From: Daldinia sp. FL1419
Taxonomy: Eukaryota; Ascomycota; Sordariomycetes; Xylariales; Hypoxylaceae
Direction: 5' to 3'
Length of the DNA: 64,000 bases
NCBI GenBank assembly: GCA_025201765.1
Contig: MU623403.1
Span: forward strand, 1 to 64,000
In this document: piece after piece, positions 45,465 to 56,684 of the stretch
How the letters are laid out: each line of letters opens with the position of its first letter
Numbering within the stretch: position 1 is the stretch's first letter
The notes under the pieces: model-generated
The model's database searches: none
Seen by the model: the letters and a program-made list of their open reading frames with translations, nothing else
What the model was told of the DNA's origin: nothing
Translations under genes and position numbers: made by a program

Positions 45465-46423
45465 CTAGACCACAGCGCCCCCAAAAGGTGTATTCTGTCG
45501 CAGATCCTCCACGAGCTCCTGCACGCTACTCAAGTGCCGGCCCAGCAGCGCCTGTTTCTCCTCCTGAGTTCTCGTCTCCGCATCCCCCGGGGATCTCGGG
45601 CGCGTGGGGTCGGGGCTCCCCTTCCTAGCACCGGTAAACGCGAACGCCTTGGCGAGCTTGCTGGGGCTGCGCTGGAGCAGGGGAGGGATGGCGGGGTCTT
45701 GGCTCGCGCGAGCGGAGGGGATGGAGGGGACCTCAGGCATGAGGTAGAAGTACAAAAACTCTACGAGCTTAAGCTTGACATCGCGGCTCGTGCATCGGTT
45801 GCGGAACAGCGAAGTTATGGTCAGTAAGCCGTCGAGAGCCTCGAAGGTGCGTGTGTTTCGCGGTGCATCGATGAGTGCGGTGACCAAGGTTACGACGGTG
45901 GCGGATTGGATTGCTGGGCAGAAGTCGGGTTCGAGGAGATCGAGCAGAAGCTGCAGGGAGATTATAAGTTAGTATGACGAGCAGATGGGTAAAAAGAATA
46001 GAATACACATACGTTCATGTGCATCTCACGCGAAAATATAGCCTTGCTCGGCGGATGCAGTAACAGAACGCCCTGAACCAAGTCCAAGGCGCTTAGGATT
46101 AGAAGATCGTTGGTGCCGTCGCCTCCTCGAGCCAAGAGGCGGTCGAGGGTATTAACTAGGCGCATGGCGACATTCCATTCGAAACCCTCCTGCAGCTTGA
46201 AGAACTCGTAAAAGGCCGGATCATCGGTGATCTCTCGGAGAGTCTTGGAAGGAAGAGGATCCTGTTCTTCCTGTGACACGACAGAACCGCGACGTTCTTT
46301 GCCTTGCGATCGCGACAGGCATATATTAGCCAGCAGACCCTCGACCTGGCGCAGACCCTTGCGAATCTTGGGGCCGTCGTAAGACGAGAGATTGTCAAAC
46401 GCGAGGGATAACAGGTTCTCCAT
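45465..46423 (-). CDS. cdc14: Septation initiation network component Cdc14
   Basis: Homologue of fission yeast Cdc14 of the septation initiation network, the partner of the Sid1 kinase at the spindle pole body (not the Cdc14 phosphatase). Exons 46423-46013 and 45950-45465 give 298 residues. Family features: MENLLSLAFDNLSSYDGPKIRKGLRQVEGLLA at the N-terminus (positions 1-32), FYEFFKLQEGFEWNVAMRLV, then after the splice LLLDLLEPDFCPAIQSATV, DAPRNTRTFEALDGLLTI and VKLKLVEFLYFYLMPE. It is all helical by composition. The C-terminal Ser/Pro-rich part with LLGRHLSSVQELVEDLR is also typical. The intron is 62 nt, phase 0. Septum formation in hyphae is the expected role. Confidence 0.92.
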
Positions 46424-46530
46424 ATTTTTTGTTAGGATCGCTTGGACTCCCCGGTGGCTGTAGTGGCTTTCCGGTTAAGATAAGACGGCAAAGCTAATTG
46501 GGATTTTGGGGTAAGTAGGTAATGATGTGT

Positions 46531-46550
46531 ATGCGATGCGATGCGATGCG
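46531..46550. repeat. ATGCG tandem repeat, four units
   Basis: Four perfect ATGCG units about 110 nt upstream of the cdc14 start, possibly in its leader. Confidence 0.8.
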
Positions 46551-46754
46551 ACAAAGATGCGATGGAGGGATTAACGAGGTTGGAGGTCAATGCGGAAGAA
46601 GAAGAAAATATCAAAACTACGCCAAGGTTGGTTGCTTGCGACGGCAGGTAGACTGTTAATACAAAGGAACGAAAAGAATTATTTGGGACATGACATTGGA
46701 ATGACCTCCTAACCTAGAAGAAATTCTCAAAATCTTGGTTTTTGCATCGGTGAT

Positions 46755-46794
46755 AGGTGTAATTGGGTGTAAGTGGGTGTAAGTGGGTGTAAGC
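46755..46794. repeat. GGGTGTAAGT tandem repeat, four units
   Basis: Two perfect and two near-perfect ten-base units (AGGTGTAATT, GGGTGTAAGT twice, GGGTGTAAGC). G-rich and vaguely telomere-like, but the unit is not TTAGGG. Confidence 0.8.
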
Positions 46795-48080
46795 TACAAG
46801 GGCTGCCGGGTTGTTTAGTGGGGAGCTTCCGTTAACACGGCAACGACTTGGTAGTTTCGGTAGCTACCTCCCCTGTCTCCCAGCTGTCAGGTCGTTCAAA
46901 CCCGGCTATCCAGCTAGGTACAATCCCCACCCTTATATTGTACATACATACCTGTAGTCTTTAGTGCGTTAGCTGGTGTACCCAGGCGGTCACTCTTTTC
47001 TTAGGAGCTACCTACGCATCTTGTCCTATACAATACCTAGTGTAGAGTAATAATACCCAACTACGACTTTTATAGTAGCGGCTTTGAAGCAATAGGAGCT
47101 CTTTATATCGATACTTGATTGTAGTGAGATTTTACTCCGTTCGGATTGCATTATTGCGCGCATTAAAACCATCTATTTCCTGGCACAACATCCATGATGC
47201 AAAAGTCTAAGACAAAACCTACATAGTGTATCCCGTAACTACGTATTCCATACCTACTTCCAGTAGGACCTTGAGTTCAATAGTACGAAGTACGTATCTC
47301 GGCCAACAAGGTACGAAATCGATACCAAACCAGAATTTAAGATTGTAGGTGATGTGGGGTAAGTGCTACTAACATCTCGGGAGCTGTTTGAGTACCTCAT
47401 TCGTACCTTTTTTTTCCTTCCTTTTCTTTTCTTTTTTTATATTGCACAACACTCGTCAATGCCGCAACAACGAGCTTCGAAATGTAAAATAATAGTCGTA
47501 CCGTTTCTTCCCCCTACTTCTAGCTAGTACACTCCATAAAGCTAGTCTAAGATTCCTTTTTATCGCTTTATTGATCTCAATTCCATAACTCATCCCTGAG
47601 GGTTTCATGTACGAATCCTACTTAAAGGTCGCATATCTGCCGAATCTACGATCAACCTGCCCTGCTTCATGGTTGAGTTACTGGTTAAGCTTTTAGATAT
47701 CCGTTTCGGATAGCCGCGCAATCCGTCACTACGCCTCCATCATATTGCCGATCGTTGTGTGATTGCTGTCGCCTGAGCGAGCCTGATTTTAGGACTTGTC
47801 AGTACAGCTTTTTGCAAATTTAGGTATATATGAGGTACCAGGCACATACGTTTTGACAATTATTTCGATATTCGGGCTGCGTACTATCCGCATTCACATG
47901 ATAATCATTTACTAAAGGTACCTAGTACCTAGTACCTAGGTATCGAAAAGCCGACGAATTCAAAGAAATCTAATTGGCTTTTTTTTTTTTTTGCGCCGCG
48001 TTTCCACTCGGTCCTAGTTCCCACATATTCCCCGTCAGCCCCGTCCACTTATAGTTTACGCCGGCGCAGAACTAGGCAAC

Positions 48081-48087
48081 TATAAAT
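48081..48087 (+). promoter_or_regulatory. TATA box of ggs1
   Basis: TATAAAT about 135 nt upstream of the ATG at 48220. Confidence 0.45.
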
Positions 48088-48219
48088 CGAGCAACGAGCA
48101 ATCAAAGCCTCTTCCTACATAACTACTTTCACTGTTATTTAGGAAGCCTCACCATTTAAGAATTTAAAAAAGAAATCTCTCTTGTTGATAAGAAGAGGGG
48201 AACCCTCCGAACTGAAACC

Positions 48220-49416
48220 ATGGTTCCTAACGCCAATAGTAATAGTTCCACGTCTAACAGCTCCGCGTCACTGCAGTCGCCCAATGCTATACCCCCTAGG
48301 ACCTCTTCCACGGGATACATTACTCCCCTTCCGCCCGCCAAATCTGTTCTGCGCCCCGTCCCGGAGTCAGACTGGTTAAGCCAGAATACCAATCGCCATC
48401 AAAGAGGTTACTCCAATTTTGCCGTTCCTATCACAGGTATGCATGCTACCGGTCCCCAGGACCCTGCACGTTACGAGACCGAGGATTTGAATTACACGTC
48501 TCGGAAAACGTGGACCGACCAAAAAGAAAGGGTATTAATGGGTCCTTTCGACTACCTGTTTGCCCATCCCGGGAAGGATTTCCGTACTCTTATGGTCAAT
48601 TCTTTCAATGCGTGGTTAGAAGTACCACCAGAAAGCCTCGGCGTCATTACAAAAGTTGTCGGTATGCTACATACCGCATCCCTACTCGTCGACGACGTCG
48701 AGGACAACTCTTTGCTCCGGAGAGGTCTCCCTGTTGCGCACAGCATTTTTGGTACGGCGCAAACCGTAAACTCGGCTAATTACGTCTATTTCTGCGCCTT
48801 GCAAGAGCTACAGAAATTAAAGAGTCCGAAGGCTATCAGCGTCTATACGGAAGAATTGCTAAACCTGCACCGTGGTCAGGGGTTAGATCTCTTCTGGCGT
48901 GACACTCTAACATGTCCTACTGAGGAAGAGTACCTCGAGATGGTCGGAAACAAGACCGGAGGGCTGTTCCGTCTAGCTATCAAGCTCATGCAGGCCGAAT
49001 CAGGCGACCTCATCGACTGCGTGCCCCTGGTTAATCTACTAGGCATCATTTTTCAGATCCAAGACGACTACAGGAATCTATCAAGTCCCGAGTACGGCCA
49101 AAACAAGGGACTCTGTGAAGACTTGACAGAAGGGAAATTCTCATTTCTCATCATCCACAGCATACGTACAAACCCATCGAATCTTCAGCTTTTAAACATT
49201 CTTAAGCAGAGGACGAATGACGAAGAAGTGAAACGGTATGCTGTCAAGTACATGCACAGCACCGGAACCTTTGAGTACACCCAAAAAGTAATCTCCATAC
49301 TAGTCGAAAGGGCAAGGAAGATGACAGAGGAACTCGACGGCGGCAGGGGGAAGAGCGCGGGTATTCACAAGATCTTAGATAAACTAGTGATACGAGAACA
49401 TGATATGGCTTTATGA
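48220..49416 (+). CDS. ggs1: Geranylgeranyl diphosphate synthase
   Basis: Trans-prenyltransferase that condenses IPP with allylic diphosphates up to C20, supplying protein prenylation, carotenoids and diterpenes. Intronless, 398 residues. The first Asp-rich motif DDVED is at 158-162 in LHTASLLVDDVEDNSLLRRG, the second (QDDYRN) at about 281-286 in LLGIIFQIQDDYRNLSS; GNKTGGLFRLA and KGLCEDLTEGKFSF are also typical. A Ser/Asn/Pro-rich N-terminal extension of about 95 residues is poorly structured and common in fungal primary-metabolism enzymes. No terpene cyclase or P450 is nearby, so this is more likely the housekeeping enzyme (al-3/Bts1 type) than a cluster copy. Confidence 0.95.
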   Translation: MVPNANSNSSTSNSSASLQSPNAIPPRTSSTGYITPLPPAKSVLRPVPESDWLSQNTNRHQRGYSNFAVPITGMHATGPQDPARYETEDLNYTSRKTWTDQKERVLMGPFDYLFAHPGKDFRTLMVNSFNAWLEVPPESLGVITKVVGMLHTASLLVDDVEDNSLLRRGLPVAHSIFGTAQTVNSANYVYFCALQELQKLKSPKAISVYTEELLNLHRGQGLDLFWRDTLTCPTEEEYLEMVGNKTGGLFRLAIKLMQAESGDLIDCVPLVNLLGIIFQIQDDYRNLSSPEYGQNKGLCEDLTEGKFSFLIIHSIRTNPSNLQLLNILKQRTNDEEVKRYAVKYMHSTGTFEYTQKVISILVERARKMTEELDGGRGKSAGIHKILDKLVIREHDMAL

Positions 49417-50191
49417 GAAGATGAGAAGGAAAACAAAAAAAAAAAAAAGGATTTCTATTGAAATTTTGGCGGGGTCGTAATAGAGGACCTGTAATTCATA
49501 ACTCTCCTATCAGGGTAGGGAGGTTTGCGGGAGTGAGCTCGGCGCGATTTAGGATACCCCCATTTCCTATTATTTAACAGTATGAGAAATACGACGAAAT
49601 TCTGTGCGCATTACTATGACTCTGTCCTTGGGAGATGAAGTGAGTCTAATACGATAATAGCACAAGGCTACGCGGTGTTTTTTTTACTCAAGTAAGTTCT
49701 TTAGGTAGGATCGGGAAGGAAGAGTACACGCCATGACCCAAGACCTTATAAACACCTATTAAGACTACCATATCTTCTCAGTTATACTCTCTTCCACGAT
49801 CTATCTCAATATTGTGTTATGTATGTACGTGTCTTATTCCCGATGCATATCATTCCACGCCAATAATGGAGTCCCTTAAAGTTACGAAGCTGGCAAATAC
49901 CGACATCTTCCCATCTTCCCAGGGACACCTGTACGACAATGGCCTTATCCAAACACCACCTATACACATACCTGCGTAGTCTTCTCGCGCGAAACTATTG
50001 TCCCAATACAAGGTCACTACACCAGAACAATAAGCCGTGATATGCAGATATATAATCACGACAAAGCCACGCTTAAATCTCCAAGCTTCCCGTCCCTCTC
50101 GGCATACAAGAAACCCTTATTCTCCCAGACGAAAGCAACAAAGAAAGCAAAGAACAACCACGTAAGTCCCCACCAACCAAAACCAATAACC
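49417..50191. other. Intergenic, 775 bp
   Basis: A-rich tract right after ggs1 (about 49434-49448), then nothing recognisable; the F-box gene leader is at the right end. Confidence 0.5.
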
Positions 50192-50761
50192 ATGGAAGAG
50201 AACAGACGGCCCCCGATCTTCGACGTCCCGGTGGAGATATTGGAAAGGATTCTAAGACACATCCGCCGCCCGCGCGACTACTTCAACCTAGCGATCACAT
50301 GCCGGGGCCTATGGCAGTACAGGGATACGATCGACTACTGCGTGTATCTCGACCTCCGGCGCGTGAGGAGGCCGGATCCGCACCACGTTGGTATCCTGGA
50401 ATGGCATCTGAGCGAGCTGCGGCCCCTCGGCGCGACCCAGCGCGTCGTAGAAGCCTACGTGCGCCACAGGCCCGGACACGTTCAGAACGCGTTTGTAATA
50501 GCCTTCGCGATGGATAACCTGCCGGCCGTCCAGATGATGATCGAAATCGGCGCCGTGCGACCGATTGCCGAGTCCGGGCGGCTGTACTTGGATTATGCTG
50601 TCCACGGGTCCTCTAATTTGGATATCGCGCGCTGGATCGTTGAACAGGGCGTAACCGTTTCCCGGCAGCACTTATACTGGCTTGACTACAGATATCTCGC
50701 GAGGAGACTCACGCCCGAGTATAATTGGTTTCAGGCGCATCTTAGCGCGAACGGCTTGTGA
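50192..50761 (+). CDS. F-box protein with ankyrin-like C-terminus
   Basis: Single-exon gene of 189 residues from the ATG in ataaccATGG, which has a good context; an in-frame ATG at 50042 would add 50 Lys/Ser-rich residues that look like a leader. An F-box at residues about 8-45 (FDVPVEILERILRHIRRPRD, AITCRGLWQYRD) should bind Skp1. The rest (about 85-175) looks like degenerate ankyrin repeats (AFVIAFAMDNLPAVQMMIEIG, LDYAVHGSSNLDIARWIVEQG). It is probably a substrate receptor of an SCF ubiquitin ligase; the target is unknown. Fungal genomes carry many such fast-evolving F-box/ankyrin genes. Confidence 0.78.
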   Translation: MEENRRPPIFDVPVEILERILRHIRRPRDYFNLAITCRGLWQYRDTIDYCVYLDLRRVRRPDPHHVGILEWHLSELRPLGATQRVVEAYVRHRPGHVQNAFVIAFAMDNLPAVQMMIEIGAVRPIAESGRLYLDYAVHGSSNLDIARWIVEQGVTVSRQHLYWLDYRYLARRLTPEYNWFQAHLSANGL

Positions 50762-51158
50762 GTATACATATAATACTATAATCATCCCATCCGTATCCCT
50801 AGGTGATTGTGTTATGTACCAAGGCGACTGTAATTTCGCAGGAACTCGGATATAAATCTCCTCTAGTGAGGTATAGATAGAAATATAGTGTTTCTTACCC
50901 GCCTGGCTGGTAGGCAAATATATATGAACATCCCAAATTAAATTGTGCTTAAATAGGTAAGACAGCATTGTTGAGTCAGTCCGTGGGTTCTGTCGTTTAA
51001 ATGTAGTCGCCTGTGTCTATAAGCCCTTATTAGCACATCCCAGTTGTCAGGAAATGGTGTCTTTATCATCATCGTAGTCCCTTCAAGTCCGCTTCGTTGC
51101 CGAAATGATGTAGTATCTAAACAAACGTTTATTCAACCTTTCAAGTGTGATAAATTGA
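50762..51158. other. Convergent intergenic region
   Basis: 3' flanks of the F-box gene and the peroxin gene. No gene seen. Confidence 0.5.
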
Positions 51159-52634
51159 TCATGTAGAAGTTTCGGTAAGGGTTTTCCTCTTTACCAATCG
51201 TACCCATCTTCTCCGCCTCCACTCGCCTCTTCTGCCATCACTATCCTCCCCTTCTTCCCAACTAGGCTTCCGTGGGGGTTTTGTTTTCTCCTTTCCCTTG
51301 ACTGGTGTAGGCTGCTCAACCACTCCGACCTTTTCCGCCGTCTGCTCGTCGTATATATCATAAACCCATCTCTCGCCCTCGGTCTCAACCTCAACACCTG
51401 TGATAATGCGTTCTTCTACCCATTCACGACTCCAAAGGTCCAGCGCCCATTTCTTCTCGCTCCACTCCCATCCCTTGGGTGGTAGTACGTCTTCGAAGAA
51501 TCGTGTACCGACCGGCCTATCTCCCGCAATGCGCCGTGGCGACAGCGGGTCATACGGTGTCGCGCTGAATAGCCATGGCTCCCATTCGCCGGCGTTTGAG
51601 AGGCGCTGTAGCTCGAATATTTCCACTTCCCTGACCTCTGGTGCATCGTCAAGTATGACGTCGCGTTCAACCCACTGCTCGATCCAACCTCTAGCTTTCT
51701 CCTCTTGCGGATGTATGTGTTTCTCGTGTGCAGTCCGGAGATGTTTCTGGATAGCGGGATGGCCAGAACAAGTGACCACCCAGCCGATGGATAAGAAAAT
51801 GAATCGCCATGGTAATATATTCGACGCAATGCTCATGAATATGCAGACGATGAATAAGGATACAAACAAAGCGCTACTCAGAGCTTCGTCACTAAAATTT
51901 GTCCGTGGCACTACTAGGCTTATGATACTGTCGTGAAGCTGGCTGAAGTCCTCCATACTATTTTGCAAGTCCCTCATGTTGCGGAAGAAGTCCCTACTTA
52001 GCTCCTTGACAGGTTTGACCGTAATCGCGGGAGCTAACGGGGGCCCATGGGGCGAATACCCTATCGCTTGCTCACTCGACAAGCTAAATTCAGCAGCGGG
52101 ATGACGCGCTACAAAGCTTGGTACTAGGACGCACATAAGGAGGGCCGTCAATGGTAGAATCGGCAGGAGATAGGGGTCCAAGCAGACAAAAGTGAATATG
52201 GCGAGAAAGGAGATAGTATGGGTAGGCTGCCTCCAGGAAAGTAGACGGACCACACGGGCTTGAAAGACGAACACTACGCCGATACGAGCATTGAAGCGGC
52301 GGAAGTTGTTGGACATGGTAGTTAGGTTAAAATTAGGGCGATCCGCACCGGGGTTGCCGGGCTCTTGAGAGGTCTCATCCTGGGGAATTTGGGCATCGTC
52401 GAGCGGCACCACTTGTGATAGTAGTTTCTCAACCAGCTGGTCCTGGATCTTGGTTTTCTCTTTGAAAGCCGAAAAGCGGCCACGGAGACCTTTGCGCCGG
52501 GATGAGACCTCGCTATCGGAATGATCTCCCGAAGTTGAAGGTGTACGCGGTCTGGGTGGTGAAGAACCGTCGAGGAGGATGGTTGGAATGGGGTCATCAC
52601 GATTGACGAATGCATCCGAAGTATAGTCATCCAT
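51159..52634 (-). CDS. Pex24-domain peroxisomal membrane peroxin
   Basis: Integral membrane peroxin of the Pex23/Pex24/Pex28-32 group, which controls peroxisome size and number at ER-peroxisome contacts. Intronless, 491 residues. An N-terminal polar region (about 1-100) is followed by membrane segments (THTISFLAIFTFVCLDPYLL, PILPLTALLMCVLVPSFVA) and a second pair around ALSSALFVSLFIVCIFMSIA and LPWRFIFLSIGWVV. A dysferlin-like C-terminal module starts near EVREVEIFELQRL and includes EWEPWLFSATPYDPLSP, PKGWEWSEKKWALD and ERWVYDIYD. The tail is basic and charged. Which of the fungal paralogues this corresponds to cannot be told by eye. Confidence 0.88.
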   Translation of the reverse strand: MDDYTSDAFVNRDDPIPTILLDGSSPPRPRTPSTSGDHSDSEVSSRRKGLRGRFSAFKEKTKIQDQLVEKLLSQVVPLDDAQIPQDETSQEPGNPGADRPNFNLTTMSNNFRRFNARIGVVFVFQARVVRLLSWRQPTHTISFLAIFTFVCLDPYLLPILPLTALLMCVLVPSFVARHPAAEFSLSSEQAIGYSPHGPPLAPAITVKPVKELSRDFFRNMRDLQNSMEDFSQLHDSIISLVVPRTNFSDEALSSALFVSLFIVCIFMSIASNILPWRFIFLSIGWVVTCSGHPAIQKHLRTAHEKHIHPQEEKARGWIEQWVERDVILDDAPEVREVEIFELQRLSNAGEWEPWLFSATPYDPLSPRRIAGDRPVGTRFFEDVLPPKGWEWSEKKWALDLWSREWVEERIITGVEVETEGERWVYDIYDEQTAEKVGVVEQPTPVKGKEKTKPPRKPSWEEGEDSDGRRGEWRRRRWVRLVKRKTLTETST

Positions 52635-53268
52635 CTTAACTCTAAAACGCGATATAGCTCCGATTTTTGCTGAAGTGTTCCGTCTGTTTGTATCACGGCG
52701 GGTTTCACGATGACGTAGAGAAAAGGTCTAAGAAGCTTCGAAAAAGCTACAATATTGGCCGACGTGGCTACGAAGGCTTAAGCGATGCTCTAGCATTATT
52801 TATCGTAGAGATATGGTAATACTACGATGCTTGATATAATGAATAATGTATTTTTGGAGATAACTAGTTGAAGTTATTAAATACGCGAGATGAAATGCGA
52901 TGAGTGAGTTGCGATGGTTAGTTAATGAGGGATCACATGCCAAAGATGCCGAAGGTGCCTAATGATATATTAACCTTACCTAAGAAATACGTAGCTACCT
53001 GTTACGTATTGTATTGTACATGCCCGGGTGCTGGAGCCGATGATAGGTATTAATGTACCGTGCGTTAGCAGATTTGATTAGCGTATCGATAGCGGTTAGG
53101 ACAGGGCTGAAAGCGCTAAGGGATAGCGGGGCATGCATTTCTTGGGAATTAGCAGGGGTCTAAGGTTAAAGAGCTCTAAGTTGGACAAAAATGTTTCCAA
53201 AGACGTAACCAACACCAGCAACATTATCAGTTGACACCTTAAACCTACCACATACCACCTCCGATAAA
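52635..53268. other. Divergent promoter, peroxin/rrp4
   Basis: No gene seen; no clear TATA box. Confidence 0.5.
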
Positions 53269-54434
53269 ATGCCAATTACGATACTCCAACCGGCTCTAGC
53301 GCCGGTGCATCATCCTCGAGATGCCAGTTACGATTCTGAGTCGGATTCGGACGGTGGAGTCGACTTGCAAGGCGACATCTCCATGATGCGCCCAGCCAAA
53401 CGAGTTCGACGAACAGGCGACGACTCGATCGTAACTCCCGGCGAAATAATCACGGAAGACCCTCAATGGATGCGGTAAGCGCTCACCAGCTACCATCGTT
53501 ATACACCCACCACGTATGTCAAGAACAAGCAAGAGACTAACATTCTCTCCTCCCTCCCAGCGGCCACGGCACATACACAACCGCCGACCCCCCCGCAATA
53601 ATATCCTCCGTAGCCGGCACCCTCTCCAAAACAAACAAGCTTCTCTCCGTGCGGCCCCTCCGCGCGCGCTACACCCCGGAGATCGGGGACCTCGTCGTCG
53701 GGCGGATCGTGGAAGTCCAAGCGAAGCGATGGCGCGTGGACGTCGGGGCCTCTCTCCTCGCCCAACTCCCCCTCAGCGCCGTCAACCTCCCCGGCGGGAT
53801 CCAGCGCCGCCGCACCGAGACCGACGAGCTGCAGATCCGGACGTTTTTCAGCGAGGGCGATCTGCTCGTCGCCGAGGTCCAGCAGTTATACTCCGACGGG
53901 GGCGCCGTGCTGCACACGCGAAGCTTGAGGTTTGGAAAGCTGAGAAACGGCGTATTTATGGCTGTGAGCGGAACTGGAGGAGGCGGCGGGGTGGTGCGTG
54001 CGAAGAGACAGACTTTTGTGCTGGATGTTGGGCGCGCGGCGGGAGGGGGTGGAGCTGCGGCGGATGATGCCGAGAAGATTGATGTTGTGCTCGGCGTTAA
54101 CGGGTATATCTGGGTGAGCAAGCACGTCGAAGGCGAGGGGGCAGCAGCCGAAGGCACCGGGCCGGGGATTACGAGAATCGAGGAGAGTGTAGGGCTGAAC
54201 GTGTATTCGAGCCAAAACGATACGATACCGCCTGGCACGATGCGCGAAATTGCGCGCGTTAGGGGTGTTATTAACGCTCTTATCGAACACGGGCTACGTG
54301 TGGATGAGGAGATGGTAGTTACGGGTTACCATGAGGCTGTCGAGATGGCCAGGTCTGATGGCGACGGCGAAGATACGTTATATCTTGGAGGCGAACGAGG
54401 GCGACGCCTGGCTGATACCCTTGTGGGACGGTAG
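53269..54434 (+). CDS. rrp4: Exosome complex subunit Rrp4
   Basis: RNA-binding cap subunit of the RNA exosome (nucleus and cytoplasm). Exons 53269-53474 and 53561-54434 give 359 residues. N-terminal motif: QWMRGHGTY rebuilt by the splice, then SSVAGTLSKTNKLLSVRPLR, the S1 domain (YTPEIGDLVVGRIVEVQAKRWRVDVGA) and QLPLSAVNLPGG, followed by a KH-type module with GVNGYIWVSKH. Compared with yeast Rrp4, the S1-KH junction has Gly/Ala-rich insertions (GTGGGGGVVRAKR, GRAAGGGGAAADDAEK). GC content of exon 2 is clearly higher than in exon 1. Otherwise complete. Confidence 0.93.
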
Positions 54435-55017
54435 GGAACAAATTAAGGATAACAAGTCGGTATTAAAAGGTCATCAATAATATCCAATCCGTTTCATCGG
54501 TACCTATATATCAATGTACAATTTGTCATTAATAGGCGTGATCGTCTCAAAAATACCTACTCACCCATAATAACGAGGAGAATATTATTGCTTGAAACTC
54601 TAAAGGTGGCTGCAATATATTCAACGTTATATATAGTACGTCCACGGCTGGCTAATGTTATATGTATGCTATGATAAACACACGATTCCCTCCCTCCCAA
54701 AAGCCCCCATTGCCCATCCCCATTACAATTACATCCCTTTGGTCCCTGCTCTTGCAATACTCTTTGGCTTCGTAACGACGTTAGCTCAATTATAAGGGAA
54801 ATATTTACATACATTCACAACTCAACGTCCAAAGTAAGCCTCCTTACGCGGAACCATCCTACACACGCAGGCAAGAAACCCAATTCGGTACATTCGGAAT
54901 AGAAATCAAAGCTTCGCTTGCGGAGCGTCATCTAATATCGGCTGTTAGCCAACCAAAAATCAATAATCTCAACGGCAGGAAGAACTCAGAAGCAGCCACC
55001 AACCTCACAACATCACT
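54435..55017. other. Convergent intergenic region
   Basis: 3' flanks of rrp4 and the aldehyde dehydrogenase. No gene seen. Confidence 0.5.
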
Positions 55018-56684
55018 TTACTTCCAAAACTCGAGACCGCGCCCGGATCGATACCGGACAAAGACAGCATACGCCGAGGTAAGGAGAACGATCCACCTTA
55101 ATAACGCACCTTTGGCAGAGGGCCCGCCGAGGCCGAAGATGAGCCAAAGCCAGTAGCTAGGGCCCGAGAGGAGCTTGCCGTCTCGGTCGAAGTTGGGTTT
55201 GGTGCTAGTCATCCAAAGGTGGCGCTTGAAGTCAGGCGCGGAGAAGGGTGGGTATCGCGTGCGTAGAAGCTTGTCCATCCAATTCGGTACTTCGACGATC
55301 GTGCGTCGGTGCGTGAAGCACTCGAAGCCTGCTCGGCCGTGGTACGAGCCTGTGCCTGATTCGCCAACGCCGCCAAAGGGTATCGTCGCCACTGCGCCGT
55401 GCATCCATGCATCGTTGATGGTAGCGCCGCCAGATGTAACCTGGCTAAGGACTATCGGATAGCATTAGTATAGTTTCACTCGTAGTAAATCTCTAAACGC
55501 TCACTCTTTTCATTTTCAGCCTTGGATCCAAAGGTCGTAAGGGCCAGAGGCGTAGGGTCAACCTTGTTCATGATCTTAATAGCATCGTCCACGGTATCGT
55601 AAGGAATAATAGACCAGATGGGGCCGAATGATTCGTCCTTCATCATAGGGTCGTCCGTAGAGTCCACGAGAACAACCGTCGGTGAAATGTAAAGATCAGA
55701 TCTATCTGTCTCTCCGCCCAAGACAATCTTGCCGTTGGTCGTGTCTAGCATCCTCTTGATGCGGTCGAATTGCTGTTCGTTGACGATGCGAGCGTATTCT
55801 GAGCTTGCCTTGGCACCGTTGGGGTAGAATTCCTTGTAAGCCGCGTTGAGATGCTTGACAAAATCATCGACTAGATCTCGCTGGACGGTCACGTAATTCT
55901 GCGATAAACAAACTTGGCCAGCGTTGATCGTTTTACCCCACATGAGACGCCTTGCAGCCAGCGCCAAGTTGGTGGATTTGGAGATGAATGAAGGATTCCG
56001 GCCTCCAAGCTCGAGAGTAACGGGTGTAAGAGTCTCGGCGGCTTTCTTCGCAATGATTTTCGCAACAGTTGGACCTCCGGTATAGAAGATCTTGTCCCAC
56101 TTCTCGTCGAGTAAGGCGGTGCTCTCCGGGACTCTTCCATTGACAACGAAGAACGACTCTGGATCGAGGTACTTCTCAACCATCTCCTTCATCGCCATGG
56201 CGGTTGCTGGAGCGCTCTCAGAAGGCTTGACGACGGCGGTGCAGCCTGCTGCAATGGCACCGATGAGAGGTGCGAGATTGAGCATGAGAGGGAAGTTGTA
56301 GGGACCAATGATAAGAACCGCGCCCAAAGGCTCTTTTCTAATGCGCGGTTTCATCGCTGAGAACGCCCAGTGGTATTCGATATCCTTGTCATCCTTTACC
56401 CAATCCTTCAATCTCTTGAGGACCAAATTAAGTTCCTGGATCAAGTGGTGGATTTCGGATAAGATGGCGTCATGAGGCGCCTTATTTAAATCCTTCTTTA
56501 AGGCGGCTTGGAAAACCTCTGTATAATCGGTGATGCCCCAATAGAGCTTTCGAAGCTGCACGAGGCGCCACTCGACATCTTTAGTCTTTTGAGATTGAAA
56601 TGATCGACGGACTGTAGCAGAAATTCTGGGGATGTCTTCGATTGGCGTTGCCTCGAAGGCGGGAATCTTGATATCAGATGTCAT
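55018..56684 (-). CDS. hfd1: Fatty aldehyde dehydrogenase, membrane-anchored
   Basis: NAD(P)-dependent dehydrogenase oxidising long-chain aldehydes (Hfd1/ALDH3 type; sphingosine-1-phosphate breakdown and ubiquinone precursor supply in yeast). Exons 56684-55505 and 55451-55018 give 537 residues. The nucleotide-binding region has GAVLIIGPYNFPLMLNLAP and the FYTGGPTVAKII loop; the catalytic glutamate is in VTLELGGRNPSF and the catalytic cysteine in NAGQVCLSQNYV. The splice junction rebuilds EKILSQVTSGGATIND, followed by PFGGVGESGTGSYHG. A C-terminal hydrophobic segment (LLRWIVLLTSAYAVFV) anchors it in ER, lipid droplet or mitochondrial outer membrane. ATG 56684 is used because the open frame upstream starts with GTG. 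Confidence 0.94.

Larger units (their letters stand above)
46424..48219. other. Divergent promoter, cdc14/ggs1, 1.8 kb
   Basis: No gene seen. It holds two short tandem repeats (ATGCG units at 46531-46550 and ten-base units at 46755-46794), T-rich tracts (about 47408-47440 and 47980-47992) and a CCTAGTACCTAGGTA cluster (about 47925-47943). Confidence 0.5.

Noticed and set aside
46755..46794. Internal telomere repeat
   Set aside because: The ten-base unit is not TTAGGG and only four copies exist.
48220..49416. Diterpene or carotenoid cluster around the GGPP synthase
   Set aside because: Neighbours are a septation gene and an F-box gene; no cyclase, P450 or transporter nearby.
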